From: Kordia sp. TARA_039_SRF
GTDB lineage: Bacteria > Bacteroidota > Bacteroidia > Flavobacteriales > Flavobacteriaceae
Length of the DNA: 64,000 bases
Direction of reading: 5' to 3'
Assembly: GCA_006383075.2 (NCBI GenBank)
Contig: SMNH02000001.1
Location: 499,945 to 563,944, forward strand
The notes under the pieces are model-generated. The model saw only the letters and a list, made by a program, of their open reading frames with translations, had not been told where the DNA came from and searched no databases. Shown one piece after another: positions 10,010 through 20,157 of this stretch. Made by a program: the position numbers and the translations under genes. Position 1 is the stretch's first letter; every line of letters starts with the position of its first letter.

Positions 10010-11239
10010 TTAGGTTTCGGTCATTTGAATCCCAATCTTTTGCAAATCCCTCCAAAAATCTGGAAAGGATTTGGAAACGACATCGGCTTTTTCAATTTCT
10101 AATGGAACGCGCAATGCCAACGGCGCAAAAGCCATTGCCATTCGGTGATCTTTGTAGGTTTCTATAGAAATGTTTTCATTAATATTTGTTGCTTTGTGCA
10201 AATGCAGTGATTTGTCTGTAATGTCTACAGAAGCACCTAGTTTTTCCAATTCGGTTTTGAGTGCGACAAGTCTGTCGGTTTCTTTGATTTTTAGTGTGTG
10301 CAAGCCGATCATTTCGCATTCCAATTGCAATCCGAAAGCAGTGACAGCAATGGTTTGTGCGATGTCTGGCGCATTTTTTAAGTCAAGCTTGATGATTTCC
10401 TGTGTCGCTTCACGTGTTTTGGTAAGTGTAATGGAATTGTTTTGAAAGCGCGTTTCTACTCCAAATTTTGTATAGATTTCTGCCAAACAAGAATCGCCTT
10501 GAAGACTGTTTTTTTTGTACGATGAAAGCGTGATTTCAGTTCCAATCTCGCTTAAAGCTATCAAGCTATAGAAATACGACGCCGAACTCCAATCGGATTC
10601 CACCGTGAATTTTTTAGTATCTGACGTAGCTTTAAATCGTTTCACTGTAATTATATTTCCTTCAAAATTCGTTTCCACGCCAAGCTCATTGAGCAACGAA
10701 AGCGTCATGTTGATGTACGGAACCGACGTAATTTTTCCATCCAGCGTAAGCGATATACCATTTTCCAACGTTGGCGCAATGAGCAATAAGGCAGAGATGT
10801 ACTGACTACTTACATTAGCTGCTAACGTGACTGAATTTGCTGTGAGTTTTTTTCCTTTTATTCGCAATGGCGGATATCCTTCGTTCTTGGTGTATTGAAT
10901 GTCTGCGCCCAATTGTTGCAATGCTTCTACCAATATTTTAACTGGTCGTTCTTGCATGCGTGATGAACCTGTGAGTGTTATTTCTTGTCCATCGCGTGTT
11001 GCATAGTATGCTGTTAAAAAGCGCATTGCCGTTCCTGCGTGATGAATGTCTTTCACCGTTTCTGTAGAAGCCAACGCCTTTTGCATCAATTGCGCATCGT
11101 CTGAGTTGGACGTATTGGCAATACTGATATTTGGATATAAAGCTTGCAATAGTAGCAACCGATTGGTTTCACTTTTGGAGCCTGTAATAGCGATATTAGA
11201 TTGTGGAAAAAGTGTGGATTTTTGAAGCTTTATGTTCAT
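10010..11239 (-). CDS. aroA: 3-phosphoshikimate 1-carboxyvinyltransferase (EPSP synthase); ORF extends to 11284
   Basis: GSKSETNRLLLLQALYP, HHAGTAMRFLTAYYA, ETYKDHRMAMAFAPLAL. Confidence 0.93.
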   Translation of the reverse strand: MNIKLQKSTLFPQSNIAITGSKSETNRLLLLQALYPNISIANTSNSDDAQLMQKALASTETVKDIHHAGTAMRFLTAYYATRDGQEITLTGSSRMQERPVKILVEALQQLGADIQYTKNEGYPPLRIKGKKLTANSVTLAANVSSQYISALLLIAPTLENGISLTLDGKITSVPYINMTLSLLNELGVETNFEGNIITVKRFKATSDTKKFTVESDWSSASYFYSLIALSEIGTEITLSSYKKNSLQGDSCLAEIYTKFGVETRFQNNSITLTKTREATQEIIKLDLKNAPDIAQTIAVTAFGLQLECEMIGLHTLKIKETDRLVALKTELEKLGASVDITDKSLHLHKATNINENISIETYKDHRMAMAFAPLALRVPLEIEKADVVSKSFPDFWRDLQKIGIQMTET

Positions 11240-11270
11240 GATATTGTTGTCTTTTTTTGAGAAGCACTCA

Positions 11271-12254
11271 CTATTTGACTTCATTTTTTAATTCGAGATG
11301 CTGTTGGAAAGCGTTGATATTTTCTAGAGTTGTCAACGTAATTTCGCGCATGGCTTCTTTCGTAAAGTATGCTTGATGTGATGTGATGAGTACGTTTGGA
11401 AAACTCATTAAGCGTAAGATGTATTCGTCTTGAATGATGCTTTCAGATAAGTCCTGAAAGAATAGATTTTCCTCTTGTTCATAGACATCAATTCCTAAAT
11501 ATCCGACCTTTTCCGAGATGAGTCCGTCAATAATATCTGCCGTGTTGATTAGTGCGCCACGACTCGTATTGATAATCATTACCCCTTTTTTCATCTTTGA
11601 AATTGCTTCTTTGTTGATGATGTGTTTTGTGTGTTGATTTAACGGACAGTGTAACGATAGAATGTCTGCCTGAGCAAATACATCTTCGAGCGGTAGATAT
11701 TGTACGCCTAAATCGATTAGTTCTTGATTTTCGTGAATGTCGAACGCAATAATATCACAACCAAATCCTTTGATTGTTTGTATAAAAGTCGCACCAATTT
11801 GTCCCGTTCCAATAACGCCAACTTTTTTTCCGTGAATGTTAAAACCTATTAAGTTTTTGAGTGAAAAGTTTCCTTCACGAACGCGATTGTATGCTTTATG
11901 TGTTTTTCTGTTGAGTGTCAAAATTAGCGCAATTGCGTGTTCCGCTACTGCTTCAGGCGAATAGGCTGGTACTCGCACAACTTTGATATTGTGCTGTGTT
12001 GCCGCTTCCAAATTCACATTGTTGTAACCTGCACAGCGCAAGGCGATTAATTCAACACCACTTTCTGAAAGAATTTCAATAGTTTCTTTATCAACCGTAT
12101 CATTTACAAATACACATACAACTTGAAATCCGTTTGCCAAACTGGCTGTTGAAGCATCTAATGACGTTTCAAAAAATGAGAAATCATATTCGGTATTGTA
12201 CTTTTCAAAATATTCTTGGTCGTATGATTTGGTACTAAATACGGCAATTTTCAT
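11271..12254 (-). CDS. 2-hydroxyacid dehydrogenase (D-lactate dehydrogenase-like)
   Basis: NAD-binding GKKVGVIGTGQIGATF, catalytic-region MIINTSRGALINT, TSHQAYFTKEA. Confidence 0.9.
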   Translation of the reverse strand: MKIAVFSTKSYDQEYFEKYNTEYDFSFFETSLDASTASLANGFQVVCVFVNDTVDKETIEILSESGVELIALRCAGYNNVNLEAATQHNIKVVRVPAYSPEAVAEHAIALILTLNRKTHKAYNRVREGNFSLKNLIGFNIHGKKVGVIGTGQIGATFIQTIKGFGCDIIAFDIHENQELIDLGVQYLPLEDVFAQADILSLHCPLNQHTKHIINKEAISKMKKGVMIINTSRGALINTADIIDGLISEKVGYLGIDVYEQEENLFFQDLSESIIQDEYILRLMSFPNVLITSHQAYFTKEAMREITLTTLENINAFQQHLELKNEVK

Positions 12255-12283
12255 AGTTTTTTATTTGAAGATTCACAATGAAA

Positions 12284-12610
12284 TTACTTCAACTTTGCAT
12301 TGTTGTGATGACGATCATGGTCACGCTTGGTTTTTTTGTCCATTTTCTTGTCGAATGCTGCTTGCAAGTCAATTCCGGTTTGATTTGCCAAACACAATAC
12401 GACAAATACTACATCTGCCAACTCTTCGCCTAAGTCTTTGTTTTTGTCACTTTCTTTTTCACTTTGTTCGCCGTAGCGTCTTGCAATAATCCGTGCAACT
12501 TCGCCAACTTCTTCCGTCAGTTGCGCCATGTTGGTAAGTTCGTTGAAATAGCGAACGCCATGTTCTTTTATCCAAGTGTCTACTTGTAATTGTGCCGCTT
12601 GTAAGTTCAT
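12284..12610 (-). CDS. MazG-like nucleotide pyrophosphohydrolase
   Basis: LTEEVGEVARIIARRYGEQ...DLGEELADVVFVVLCLANQTGIDL. Confidence 0.88.
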   Translation of the reverse strand: MNLQAAQLQVDTWIKEHGVRYFNELTNMAQLTEEVGEVARIIARRYGEQSEKESDKNKDLGEELADVVFVVLCLANQTGIDLQAAFDKKMDKKTKRDHDRHHNNAKLK

Positions 12611-12651
12611 GTATTGTTTTTATACAAAGTTATGGAATCTTCGGCGCAATA

Positions 12652-12708
12652 ACGTAAAAAACTCAATTTTAAGCAGTTTTAAAAAACAACTTAAAATTGA
12701 GTTTTGTG
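12652..12708 (-). terminator. putative terminator downstream of the 12735-14756 gene
   Basis: Long inverted repeat ACTCAATTTTAAG...CTTAAAATTGAGT flanked by A/T runs. Confidence 0.6.
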
Positions 12709-12734
12709 TAATTTTTCAATTTGGTTTTAAAATT

Positions 12735-14756
12735 CTAAATCTTTGTCAACACTACCTTCTCTTTTTCTTTTTCTACTAACATTTTGTAGAATTCACGTAG
12801 TGCTCCGTATTTGTCTGGCGTAATTACCGAAGCGTTAATTTCTTTTGACATTACAACACTAATTCCGACAGCCGTTTTGGAAATGTTGAATGAATATACA
12901 CCCAATCCTTCTGGCATTTTCACCATTCCTGCTTCGGGTAATGATTCTACCGTGTATCCTTCTGGCAAGGTAATGTTCATCATGATTTTTCGTTTCCACG
13001 GATACCCAAAATCAACAGGATATACACGTTCTTCAGCTTTGAAAATATTTTCAGATGTTGCTAAAAAGAATAATGGTGAAAAGTACATTTTATCACCAAT
13101 GACTTCTGCTTGCGCTTCTTTTTCAAACGCATACAACTCCATCACGGGCTTGCCTATTTTTTTTAGATTTTTCACCGAATGATCTGAAATTTCAATGTCT
13201 TCAATGCTGTTTTCCAAACGCTCCAAATAGTCTTCTTCTTCTACTTGTGCATACATTTCGCGGAAGTTCAATGCATTGTGCGAAGTGTATTGTGTACGTT
13301 GCTTTCCCGTAAGATCACCATTTTCATCCAACGTTACATTAATCATGGTTGCGCGTGATGCTTTTTCTTGTGGCATCAAACTGATTTGATTCCAGCTTCC
13401 GTCTTTACGAATGAGTCGACCAGACCAGTTTAGCGCTCGTAATGGCAATACATTTGGTTCACCGTAATAGTTAGTCGCATCCAGCAAAATCACCGCATTT
13501 TCCACTTCAATTGCGGTAATTACATAGTTGAAACCTTCCAAGGTTGGAAACAACGTGATTCCGTGAGAACGTGTACTTAAAATGACAGGATTGGCGTTGA
13601 TACCTGCGTGACGCAACATCGCAGTGAGCATCAAATTCATGTCTGCTACGTTTCCTGTTTTGTCTTTATACGATTTACGAACGCCCAATTCAGGATATTT
13701 CCCGTAGTTTCCGTTCCACTTGATTCTATCTCGTACATACGTATAAATCATAGCAGCTTTTTTCATATCGCCCGATACGCCTGCCACCAAGTTATCAATG
13801 TCTTTTTTAAAGTACGAGGCTTTTTCCAATTCGCCACCAAAACTTTCACTTCTGTAAATCGTTTTTACTACGTCATCCCACGATTTTGCATAGTATTTTG
13901 GAATAGAGTTCGGCATTTGTACTTGCGCCAATTCAAATTTTACTGCACTGCGGTAGTTTTGAATATTACTTACAAAATTTTCGTCTTTCAGAGCTGGCAC
14001 ATTGTTAAGATTGTATTTGGTGATGTTGAATGTAAAATCAATTTCATCACGACTAAAAGTCGTTCGCACCATAGCATCTCTACTAGTTCCTCCACTTCGG
14101 GAACTACCAGTTAGCGTAATCTTCCCAGATCGTGTAGATTCTTCAGGTTGTATTCTAAAATAACCTTTGTAGTGTTTTTTATAGGTAAAATATTCATGTG
14201 CTTCAAAAGCGACTTCAATTTTATTGACAGGAATTTCATATTGAAAATATACTTCATTGATGTTCCAATAATACGGCGACACAACTTTGTAACGATATTC
14301 CACTACCGAGCCTTCTTTTACGTTTGGCATTGTAATTTTTTCGATGTCCAAGTATTCATTGCGTTTTTCTGTAAAGATTCCGTCTTTGCGCAATTTGGTG
14401 TCTTCAACTTTTCCACCTTCTAAGTTGTATGTATATCCTTTTAGGTTGGAAACTTTTTCGCGATTACCGCCATCACCTTTGTAAAGCGGAATGGAATGGT
14501 TTGCCCAATCCAAGCCATCTTTATTGTATATTTTGATACGTTTGTGAATATTAGTTTCTACTTGAAATCCTTCACCTTGTATGTAACGCAATGTGGTATA
14601 ATTTTTTTCATAAAGAATCGCCGCATTGGCTTCTGAGTCGTTTGGATGTTTTGTTTCTTCTAATTCGGCTTTGGATACTTCCCCAAAATCGAAATCCTGC
14701 GCATGCAATGTGATAAATGCAAACATTGCAAGCACAAATACCGTGTATTTTTTCAT
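12735..14756 (-). CDS. DUF3857 / transglutaminase-like domain protein
   Basis: Signal peptide; EGSVVEYRYKVVSPYYW; transglutaminase-like region KAAMIYTYVRDRIKWNGNYGKYPE. Confidence 0.82.
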   Translation of the reverse strand: MKKYTVFVLAMFAFITLHAQDFDFGEVSKAELEETKHPNDSEANAAILYEKNYTTLRYIQGEGFQVETNIHKRIKIYNKDGLDWANHSIPLYKGDGGNREKVSNLKGYTYNLEGGKVEDTKLRKDGIFTEKRNEYLDIEKITMPNVKEGSVVEYRYKVVSPYYWNINEVYFQYEIPVNKIEVAFEAHEYFTYKKHYKGYFRIQPEESTRSGKITLTGSSRSGGTSRDAMVRTTFSRDEIDFTFNITKYNLNNVPALKDENFVSNIQNYRSAVKFELAQVQMPNSIPKYYAKSWDDVVKTIYRSESFGGELEKASYFKKDIDNLVAGVSGDMKKAAMIYTYVRDRIKWNGNYGKYPELGVRKSYKDKTGNVADMNLMLTAMLRHAGINANPVILSTRSHGITLFPTLEGFNYVITAIEVENAVILLDATNYYGEPNVLPLRALNWSGRLIRKDGSWNQISLMPQEKASRATMINVTLDENGDLTGKQRTQYTSHNALNFREMYAQVEEEDYLERLENSIEDIEISDHSVKNLKKIGKPVMELYAFEKEAQAEVIGDKMYFSPLFFLATSENIFKAEERVYPVDFGYPWKRKIMMNITLPEGYTVESLPEAGMVKMPEGLGVYSFNISKTAVGISVVMSKEINASVITPDKYGALREFYKMLVEKEKEKVVLTKI

Positions 14757-14791
14757 TGTAAATTTTATTGTTATTGAATTTAGGAGATTGA

Positions 14792-16735
14792 TTATTTTTT
14801 TACCAATACAATTTTAGAGCTATCGTATTTGACAATTTTTTTGATAAATTTTCGATAGTTTTTATATTCTTCTTTAGGATATAAACCATCTTTTACAGTG
14901 ATTTTTCGTGTGTATTGTAGGGTTTGATCGTCTTTTTGTTCAATAGAAAACGAATAGCTTCCAAATTTGGTTTCATAGGAAACATCTGTTGGAATAGCTT
15001 CTACCTTGTAATCACTAGGCAACTTGATTTCATACGAATCTGTATCGTGATAACCTCGTTGAATTTCTAATGGAAATTTGCGATTTCGATAACGATCAGG
15101 AATTCCTGTAGTTCTGTTGAAAGCATTTGGCGCAAATAATAATCTGTCGCCCGTAATCACACCATACGCGTCTGCATTGAATGCTATTTTTTCAGTGAAT
15201 ACGACGTCTTTTTTATCATTTTGTAATTCAATATTGTCAATGTTGACATTGCTAACTGTATGGAAATATTTTTTGTAACGTTTATCCTTTTCAACATCTG
15301 AAAAATCTTCTATGTAAAAACGACTATCATACTGAATTCCGTGAGTTTTGATTGTTACCTCAGCGTTTATATTTCCGTTTGTATCTAAGGTGTAGTTTCC
15401 TGTAGTTTCTTGCAGATTCTCTTCTGTTTTGTATTTTTTGGTATGCTTTAGTTGTCCTCCTTCTGGAGTCACTACTAATACGTTTCTATCATCGGTAAAA
15501 TCGCCAATGTGCCCAAAAGGCATTTTTTGACTGGTACATTCTAACCAAATATCATCACCGTTGTTTGGAAGGTTAAGTATTACGTGATTTCCTTGTCCAA
15601 GCGTAGCAAAGTCTTCGTAAAAGTTAACAATTTCGTTTCCTGCTTGCACAACCGTATAATATGATTCAATTCCCGCAATTTTCAGCAATGCCATCATGTA
15701 GTTTGTCAAACCTTTACAGTCACCGTAGCCAACCTTGTCTACTTCTGCAGCTTCAATTGGTTGGTAACCGCCAATTCCGACTTGCACACTGATATAGCGT
15801 GTTTTTCCTTGCATATACTCGTAAATACGTCTAGCTTTTTCAACGTCGGATGTTGCGTCTGCGACTAAGTTTTCGATAGTTGCTTTTGTTTCCGCATCAA
15901 CCGTAGCACGTCCTAATAAGAGATTTTCATGAATCCATTTTCCTGTCTCGTCCCAATCTTTGACTTCCGCACTGATGCCTTCATAAGTAAATTTATTTAG
16001 CGCCAGATATACTTGCGGTTTAATTTTCGCTTCTGACGGACTATACGATTCAGGTTTCATCCCTGGCACATCATCCAACACATAGATTAATTTGCCTGGC
16101 TTTTCAATTTTTACTACACCAAATTCTTCCAGATTTAACTCTTTTTTATACAGAGAAAGTGATTCTGGATAGGTAATTTGATATTTACTTTTTTGAACAC
16201 CTGTGAAATAGTTAATTGGAGAAAACCGTGGTAAGTTTGCCGTAGTTTTATAGTGAACAGTACTAGTAAATTCTACTGTAAAAGGATACGCAACAGGCGT
16301 GTAATCCATATATTTTATTCGAGAATCAGAGTACATTGTTACACCATCAACAGCACTCACATCTTGAAAATCACGTTCACGAATTTTCTTAATTCGATTT
16401 CCAAATTTGTCATAAACCCTTGCTTCCAAATCTTTCACACTTGTAGAATTGTCATATCCTACAACTGCTCCTATTTTGTTTAAACCATTTTCATTTAAGA
16501 CCGTTACAATTCGCTTTTCAGATACTTCCATATCGTCTGTAGCGTTTATAGTCACTGTTTTTTCATCTAAGCGAACGACAGCATTGGCATTTTTTGTAAG
16601 TTCTTGTGGAAGTGTGAGGTAACTCGTTAAATCATCTTGAGCGTTTGCTACATGTATAGAGAGTATGATGGCAACTGTTGCCAAAAATTTTAAGCGCATA
16701 CGTTTTTGTTTATTTTTGATATTCAGGGAGAACAA
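14792..16735 (-). CDS. DUF3857 / transglutaminase-like domain protein (start may be 16699)
   Basis: Transglutaminase-like ARRIYEYMQGKTRYISVQVGIGGYQPIEAAEVDKVGYGDCKGLTNYMMALL. Confidence 0.88.
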   Translation of the reverse strand: MFSLNIKNKQKRMRLKFLATVAIILSIHVANAQDDLTSYLTLPQELTKNANAVVRLDEKTVTINATDDMEVSEKRIVTVLNENGLNKIGAVVGYDNSTSVKDLEARVYDKFGNRIKKIRERDFQDVSAVDGVTMYSDSRIKYMDYTPVAYPFTVEFTSTVHYKTTANLPRFSPINYFTGVQKSKYQITYPESLSLYKKELNLEEFGVVKIEKPGKLIYVLDDVPGMKPESYSPSEAKIKPQVYLALNKFTYEGISAEVKDWDETGKWIHENLLLGRATVDAETKATIENLVADATSDVEKARRIYEYMQGKTRYISVQVGIGGYQPIEAAEVDKVGYGDCKGLTNYMMALLKIAGIESYYTVVQAGNEIVNFYEDFATLGQGNHVILNLPNNGDDIWLECTSQKMPFGHIGDFTDDRNVLVVTPEGGQLKHTKKYKTEENLQETTGNYTLDTNGNINAEVTIKTHGIQYDSRFYIEDFSDVEKDKRYKKYFHTVSNVNIDNIELQNDKKDVVFTEKIAFNADAYGVITGDRLLFAPNAFNRTTGIPDRYRNRKFPLEIQRGYHDTDSYEIKLPSDYKVEAIPTDVSYETKFGSYSFSIEQKDDQTLQYTRKITVKDGLYPKEEYKNYRKFIKKIVKYDSSKIVLVKK

Positions 16736-16810
16736 GTCACAATATAAGAAAAGTAATTAATTTAACAGCCAAAAGTTTACAAACGTGCTAAAAAATTGAT
16801 AAACGTTCAA

Positions 16811-17263
16811 TTATTCCTTGTTTTTTGTGTCAATAATGATGGTTACAGGACCGTCGTTTAGCAAAGCTACTTTCATATCGGCTCCGAAAATACCTGTTTG
16901 TACTTTTTTCTGAGTGTCAGTTTCAAATTGTGTTACAAATGCTTCGTACAACGGAATAGAAACGTCAGGTTTTGCAGCTTTGATATAACTTGGGCGATTT
17001 CCTTTTTTGGTACTAGCATGTAGTGTAAATTGGCTCACCACAATCGCTTCTCCATCCACATCGATAAGTGAGGTATTCATGACATCATTTTCGTCATTGA
17101 AGATGCGCAATTTGGCTATTTTGGCAGATAACCAAGCAATATCTTCCTGTGTATCTTCATGCTCAATTCCCAACAAAATTAGTAATCCGTGACCAATGTT
17201 GGCAACTTTTTTTCCATCAACAGTTACACTTGCTTCCGAAACTCTTTGTATGACAGCTCTCAT
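16811..17263 (-). CDS. dtd: D-aminoacyl-tRNA deacylase
   Basis: MRAVIQRVSEASVTVDG, VVSQFTLHASTKKGNRPSY, FGADMKVALLNDGPVTIIIDT. Confidence 0.96.
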   Translation of the reverse strand: MRAVIQRVSEASVTVDGKKVANIGHGLLILLGIEHEDTQEDIAWLSAKIAKLRIFNDENDVMNTSLIDVDGEAIVVSQFTLHASTKKGNRPSYIKAAKPDVSIPLYEAFVTQFETDTQKKVQTGIFGADMKVALLNDGPVTIIIDTKNKE

Positions 17264-17265
17264 GA

Positions 17266-18219
17266 TTAGGATTCTTTAAATTCATCAATGCGATAGTTGC
17301 TTTCGTCACCTTCAATCATTTGTAGATAGCTTTTGTAGCGCGACCACGCTATTTCGCCATTGTCAACGGCATCTTTTACCGCACATTTAGGCTCTTCAAT
17401 GTGAATACAGTTGTTGAATTTACATTCGTTTTTTAGCGCAAAAAATTCTGGAAAGTAATCGCCAATTTCTTCTTTTTCCATGTCTACAATTCCAAAACCT
17501 TTGATGCCTGGCGTATCAATGATTTTTGCCCCGAATTCCAAATCGAACATTTCGGCAAACGTTGTGGTATGTTGTCCTTGCTTGTGTTGCTCGGATATTT
17601 CTTTGGTTTTTAAGTTTAATTCTGGAGAAATTGCGTTGACCAACGTAGATTTCCCAACGCCCGAATGTCCGGCAAACATACTTACCGTGCCTTTCATGCG
17701 CTCTTTAATAACGTCTATGTTTTTTTGCTTTTTGGCAGAAATTTCAATGCACTCGTATCCAATACTTTCATAAATATCTTTGAGATACATCACCTCAGCG
17801 CGACGCTCAATTTCTTTGTACGAATCAATTTTGTTGAATACCAATACGCACGGAATGGAATAGGCTTCCGCAGTCACCAAGAAACGATCGATAAAACTTG
17901 GAAACGTCGGCGGATTGTCAATCGTAATTAGTAAAAAAACCTGATCAATATTGGCAGCGATGATATGTGTTTGCTTGGAGAGATTGACCGATTTTCGAAT
18001 GATGTAGTTTTTTCGATCAAATATTTTATCAATGATGCCTGTTTCGGTGTTGTTATCAGTTTCCAGCGTAAAATTCACCTTGTCACCAACCGCAATCGGA
18101 TTGGTACTTTTGATGCCTTTGAGCCTGAATTTTCCTTTAATTCTACACTCATACTCGTCACCCTTCTCAGTTTTTACCAAGTACCAACTTCCCGTAGATT
18201 TGTAAACAGTTCCTATCAT
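17266..18219 (-). CDS. rsgA: ribosome small subunit-dependent GTPase RsgA
   Basis: Circularly permuted GTPase motifs VFNKID, GHSGVGKSTLVNAI, DTPGIKGFG; CKFNNCIHIEEPKCAV zinc knuckle. Confidence 0.95.
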   Translation of the reverse strand: MIGTVYKSTGSWYLVKTEKGDEYECRIKGKFRLKGIKSTNPIAVGDKVNFTLETDNNTETGIIDKIFDRKNYIIRKSVNLSKQTHIIAANIDQVFLLITIDNPPTFPSFIDRFLVTAEAYSIPCVLVFNKIDSYKEIERRAEVMYLKDIYESIGYECIEISAKKQKNIDVIKERMKGTVSMFAGHSGVGKSTLVNAISPELNLKTKEISEQHKQGQHTTTFAEMFDLEFGAKIIDTPGIKGFGIVDMEKEEIGDYFPEFFALKNECKFNNCIHIEEPKCAVKDAVDNGEIAWSRYKSYLQMIEGDESNYRIDEFKES

Positions 18220-18367
18220 TAGTGCAAAGATTATGATTATTCTTAAAAAAACAAATGATTGTTGTACAGGCTTTTTAGAATCTTATAAAAATGTTAAATA
18301 AGGTGTTCCCTTACCACATCGCGTATGTGATAGTGTATTTTGTATATTATTAACTAAAATATACAGT

Positions 18368-18544
18368 ATGTTACAAAACATTTTAAAAGTAGAAGGAGTA
18401 CGCGAACTCACAAAAAAGACGCAACTTGAAATTGTAGGACAGTTTGGTAGTTTTTGCTGCGAATGGTGTCCAGACGGAACTTGTAACGGCTGGGTAGATT
18501 CCCCAAAAACACAATGTCCTTTTGCACCACCGTGTGCGGGATAG
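18368..18544 (+). CDS. 58-aa Cys-rich small peptide with bacteriocin/GG-leader-like N-terminus (not in ORF track)
   Basis: Read directly: MLQNILKVEGVRELTKKTQLEIVGQFGSFCCEWCPDGTCNGWVDSPKTQCPFAPPCAG*. Confidence 0.65.
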   Translation: MLQNILKVEGVRELTKKTQLEIVGQFGSFCCEWCPDGTCNGWVDSPKTQCPFAPPCAG

Positions 18545-18552
18545 AAATAACT

Positions 18553-18701
18553 GAGGTCTAAAAAATTGTAATTAACGTCATCCTGAGCTTGATACTGAAA
18601 CAAATTCAACACAGGCTTCAGAATCTCATCACATTGGCTTTCTACTGTCATGAGAAACCGAATCAAGTTCGGCTTGACGAAATCTATACTTTTTAGACCT
18701 C
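18553..18701. repeat. intergenic element with 12-bp perfect terminal inverted repeat (GAGGTCTAAAAA/TTTTTAGACCTC), copy 1
   Basis: Shares CGTCATyCTGAGCTTGA...CAGAATCTCATCACA...GTCAAGTTCGGCTTGACGAAAT-type blocks with 52517-52645. Confidence 0.75.
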
Positions 18702-18923
18702 ATTGTATTTTTAATGGACTGTTTAATTTTGAATTTGAAGTCTTCCCAATTTGTCTTTTGAACGTTTGGATGCGTAAATGATATAATCATCCGCTTGTTT
18801 TTTTGATGTGATAATTTATCTTAACACACACCAAGTATCAAAACAAGCACAGTCGAGATTTCTTAGAAAATGAATACCTAAGACTTCTCGACTGCGTTTG
18901 AACTGATTAGTAAGTGTATAAAA

Positions 18924-20006
18924 CTATTTACTCATAATTTTCTCCTGATGGTTGATAGATTCTTGGTGAATTGCTTTAAAAATGCGCAATACAAATTCTT
19001 CACTTAATTGATTTTGCTCACCTTCGAGAATCATTTTGCCTAAAATTTCATTCCAACGTCTGGCCTGCAAAATGGCAACATTTTTCGCCTTTTTCAATTC
19101 TCCAATTTTATCGGCAACTTTCATACGCTTCCCTAACGTTTCAATCAATTGATGGTCAATCACATCAATTTGCGTACGCAAGGTGTTGAGTGCGTTGCGG
19201 TAATCTGCTTCCGTGTCAGTTTCCTTTCTGATTTTTAAATCGTCCATAATTTCTACCAAACGCGTTGGTGTAATTTGCTGTTTGGCATCACTCCACGCAT
19301 TGTCTGGATCGAAATGTGTTTCTACCATCAATCCGTCGTAATTTAAGTCGAGTGCGGTTTGACATAAATCAAAAATAATATCTCTGCGACCTGCAATGTG
19401 TGATGGATCTAAAATTAACGGTAAATCTGGGAAACGGTTTTGCAGTTCAATCGGAATTTGCCACTCAGGATTGTTTCGGTAGCGCGTTTTCTCATAGGTT
19501 GAAAATCCTCTGTGAATTACACCTAATTTTTTGATATCAGCCGAATGCAAACGCTCAATGGCGCCCAACCACAATGGTAAATCAGGATTTACAGGATTTT
19601 TCACCAAGACAATTTTATCCGTGCCTTGCAATGCATCTGCGATTTCTTGTACGATAAACGGACTTACTGTTGAACGCGCTCCAATCCACAATACATCAAC
19701 ATCATGCTCTAACGCCAAACGTACATGTGTAGCATTGGCAACTTCCGTAGCTGTGAGCATGCCTGTTTCTTCTTTGGCTTTTTGTAACCATTTCAATCCT
19801 AAAGCACCAACACCTTCAAAATTTCCTGGTCGCGTACGTGGTTTCCAAATTCCAGCACGCAATACGGTAGCATCGGTATCTTTTAACTGATGCGCTATAT
19901 TTAATACTTGCGATTCTGTTTCAGCACTGCACGGTCCTGCAATTACTAGTGGATGCGGCAGCTCAAAGGCATTAAGCCAGTTTCTGAGTTCTTTTTTATT
20001 TTCCAT
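18924..20006 (-). CDS. bifunctional 3-deoxy-7-phosphoheptulonate synthase / chorismate mutase type II
   Basis: DAHP synthase core VIAGPCSAET, RAGIWKPRTRPGNFEG, DPSHIAGRRD; C-terminal chorismate mutase LNTLRTQIDVIDHQLIETLGKRMKVADKIGELK. Confidence 0.94.
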   Translation of the reverse strand: MENKKELRNWLNAFELPHPLVIAGPCSAETESQVLNIAHQLKDTDATVLRAGIWKPRTRPGNFEGVGALGLKWLQKAKEETGMLTATEVANATHVRLALEHDVDVLWIGARSTVSPFIVQEIADALQGTDKIVLVKNPVNPDLPLWLGAIERLHSADIKKLGVIHRGFSTYEKTRYRNNPEWQIPIELQNRFPDLPLILDPSHIAGRRDIIFDLCQTALDLNYDGLMVETHFDPDNAWSDAKQQITPTRLVEIMDDLKIRKETDTEADYRNALNTLRTQIDVIDHQLIETLGKRMKVADKIGELKKAKNVAILQARRWNEILGKMILEGEQNQLSEEFVLRIFKAIHQESINHQEKIMSK

Positions 20007-20157
20007 GGTTTGTTTTTTTTATGTTCTTTGTTATTCGTTTTTTGTTTTTTGTTGATTCGTTAATTTGTCTTGGCTCTATACTCTTGGCTCTTGGTTCTAA
20101 ATTATTTGTTGATTCGTCTTGAATCTTGACACCTAAATCCTGACTCGTTACTTAAAT

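Noticed and set aside
12284-12610. MazG-like gene as part of a toxin-antitoxin system
   Set aside because: It is a MazG-type pyrophosphohydrolase, not MazE/MazF; no partner toxin next to it.
12735-16735. Tandem DUF3857 genes as a novel system
   Set aside because: Adjacent paralogous DUF3857/transglutaminase genes are common in Bacteroidota; nothing in the sequence suggests new function.
18283-18666. 127-aa minus-strand ORF
   Set aside because: Spans the antisense of the Cys-rich small peptide and the inverted-repeat element; no recognizable protein features.
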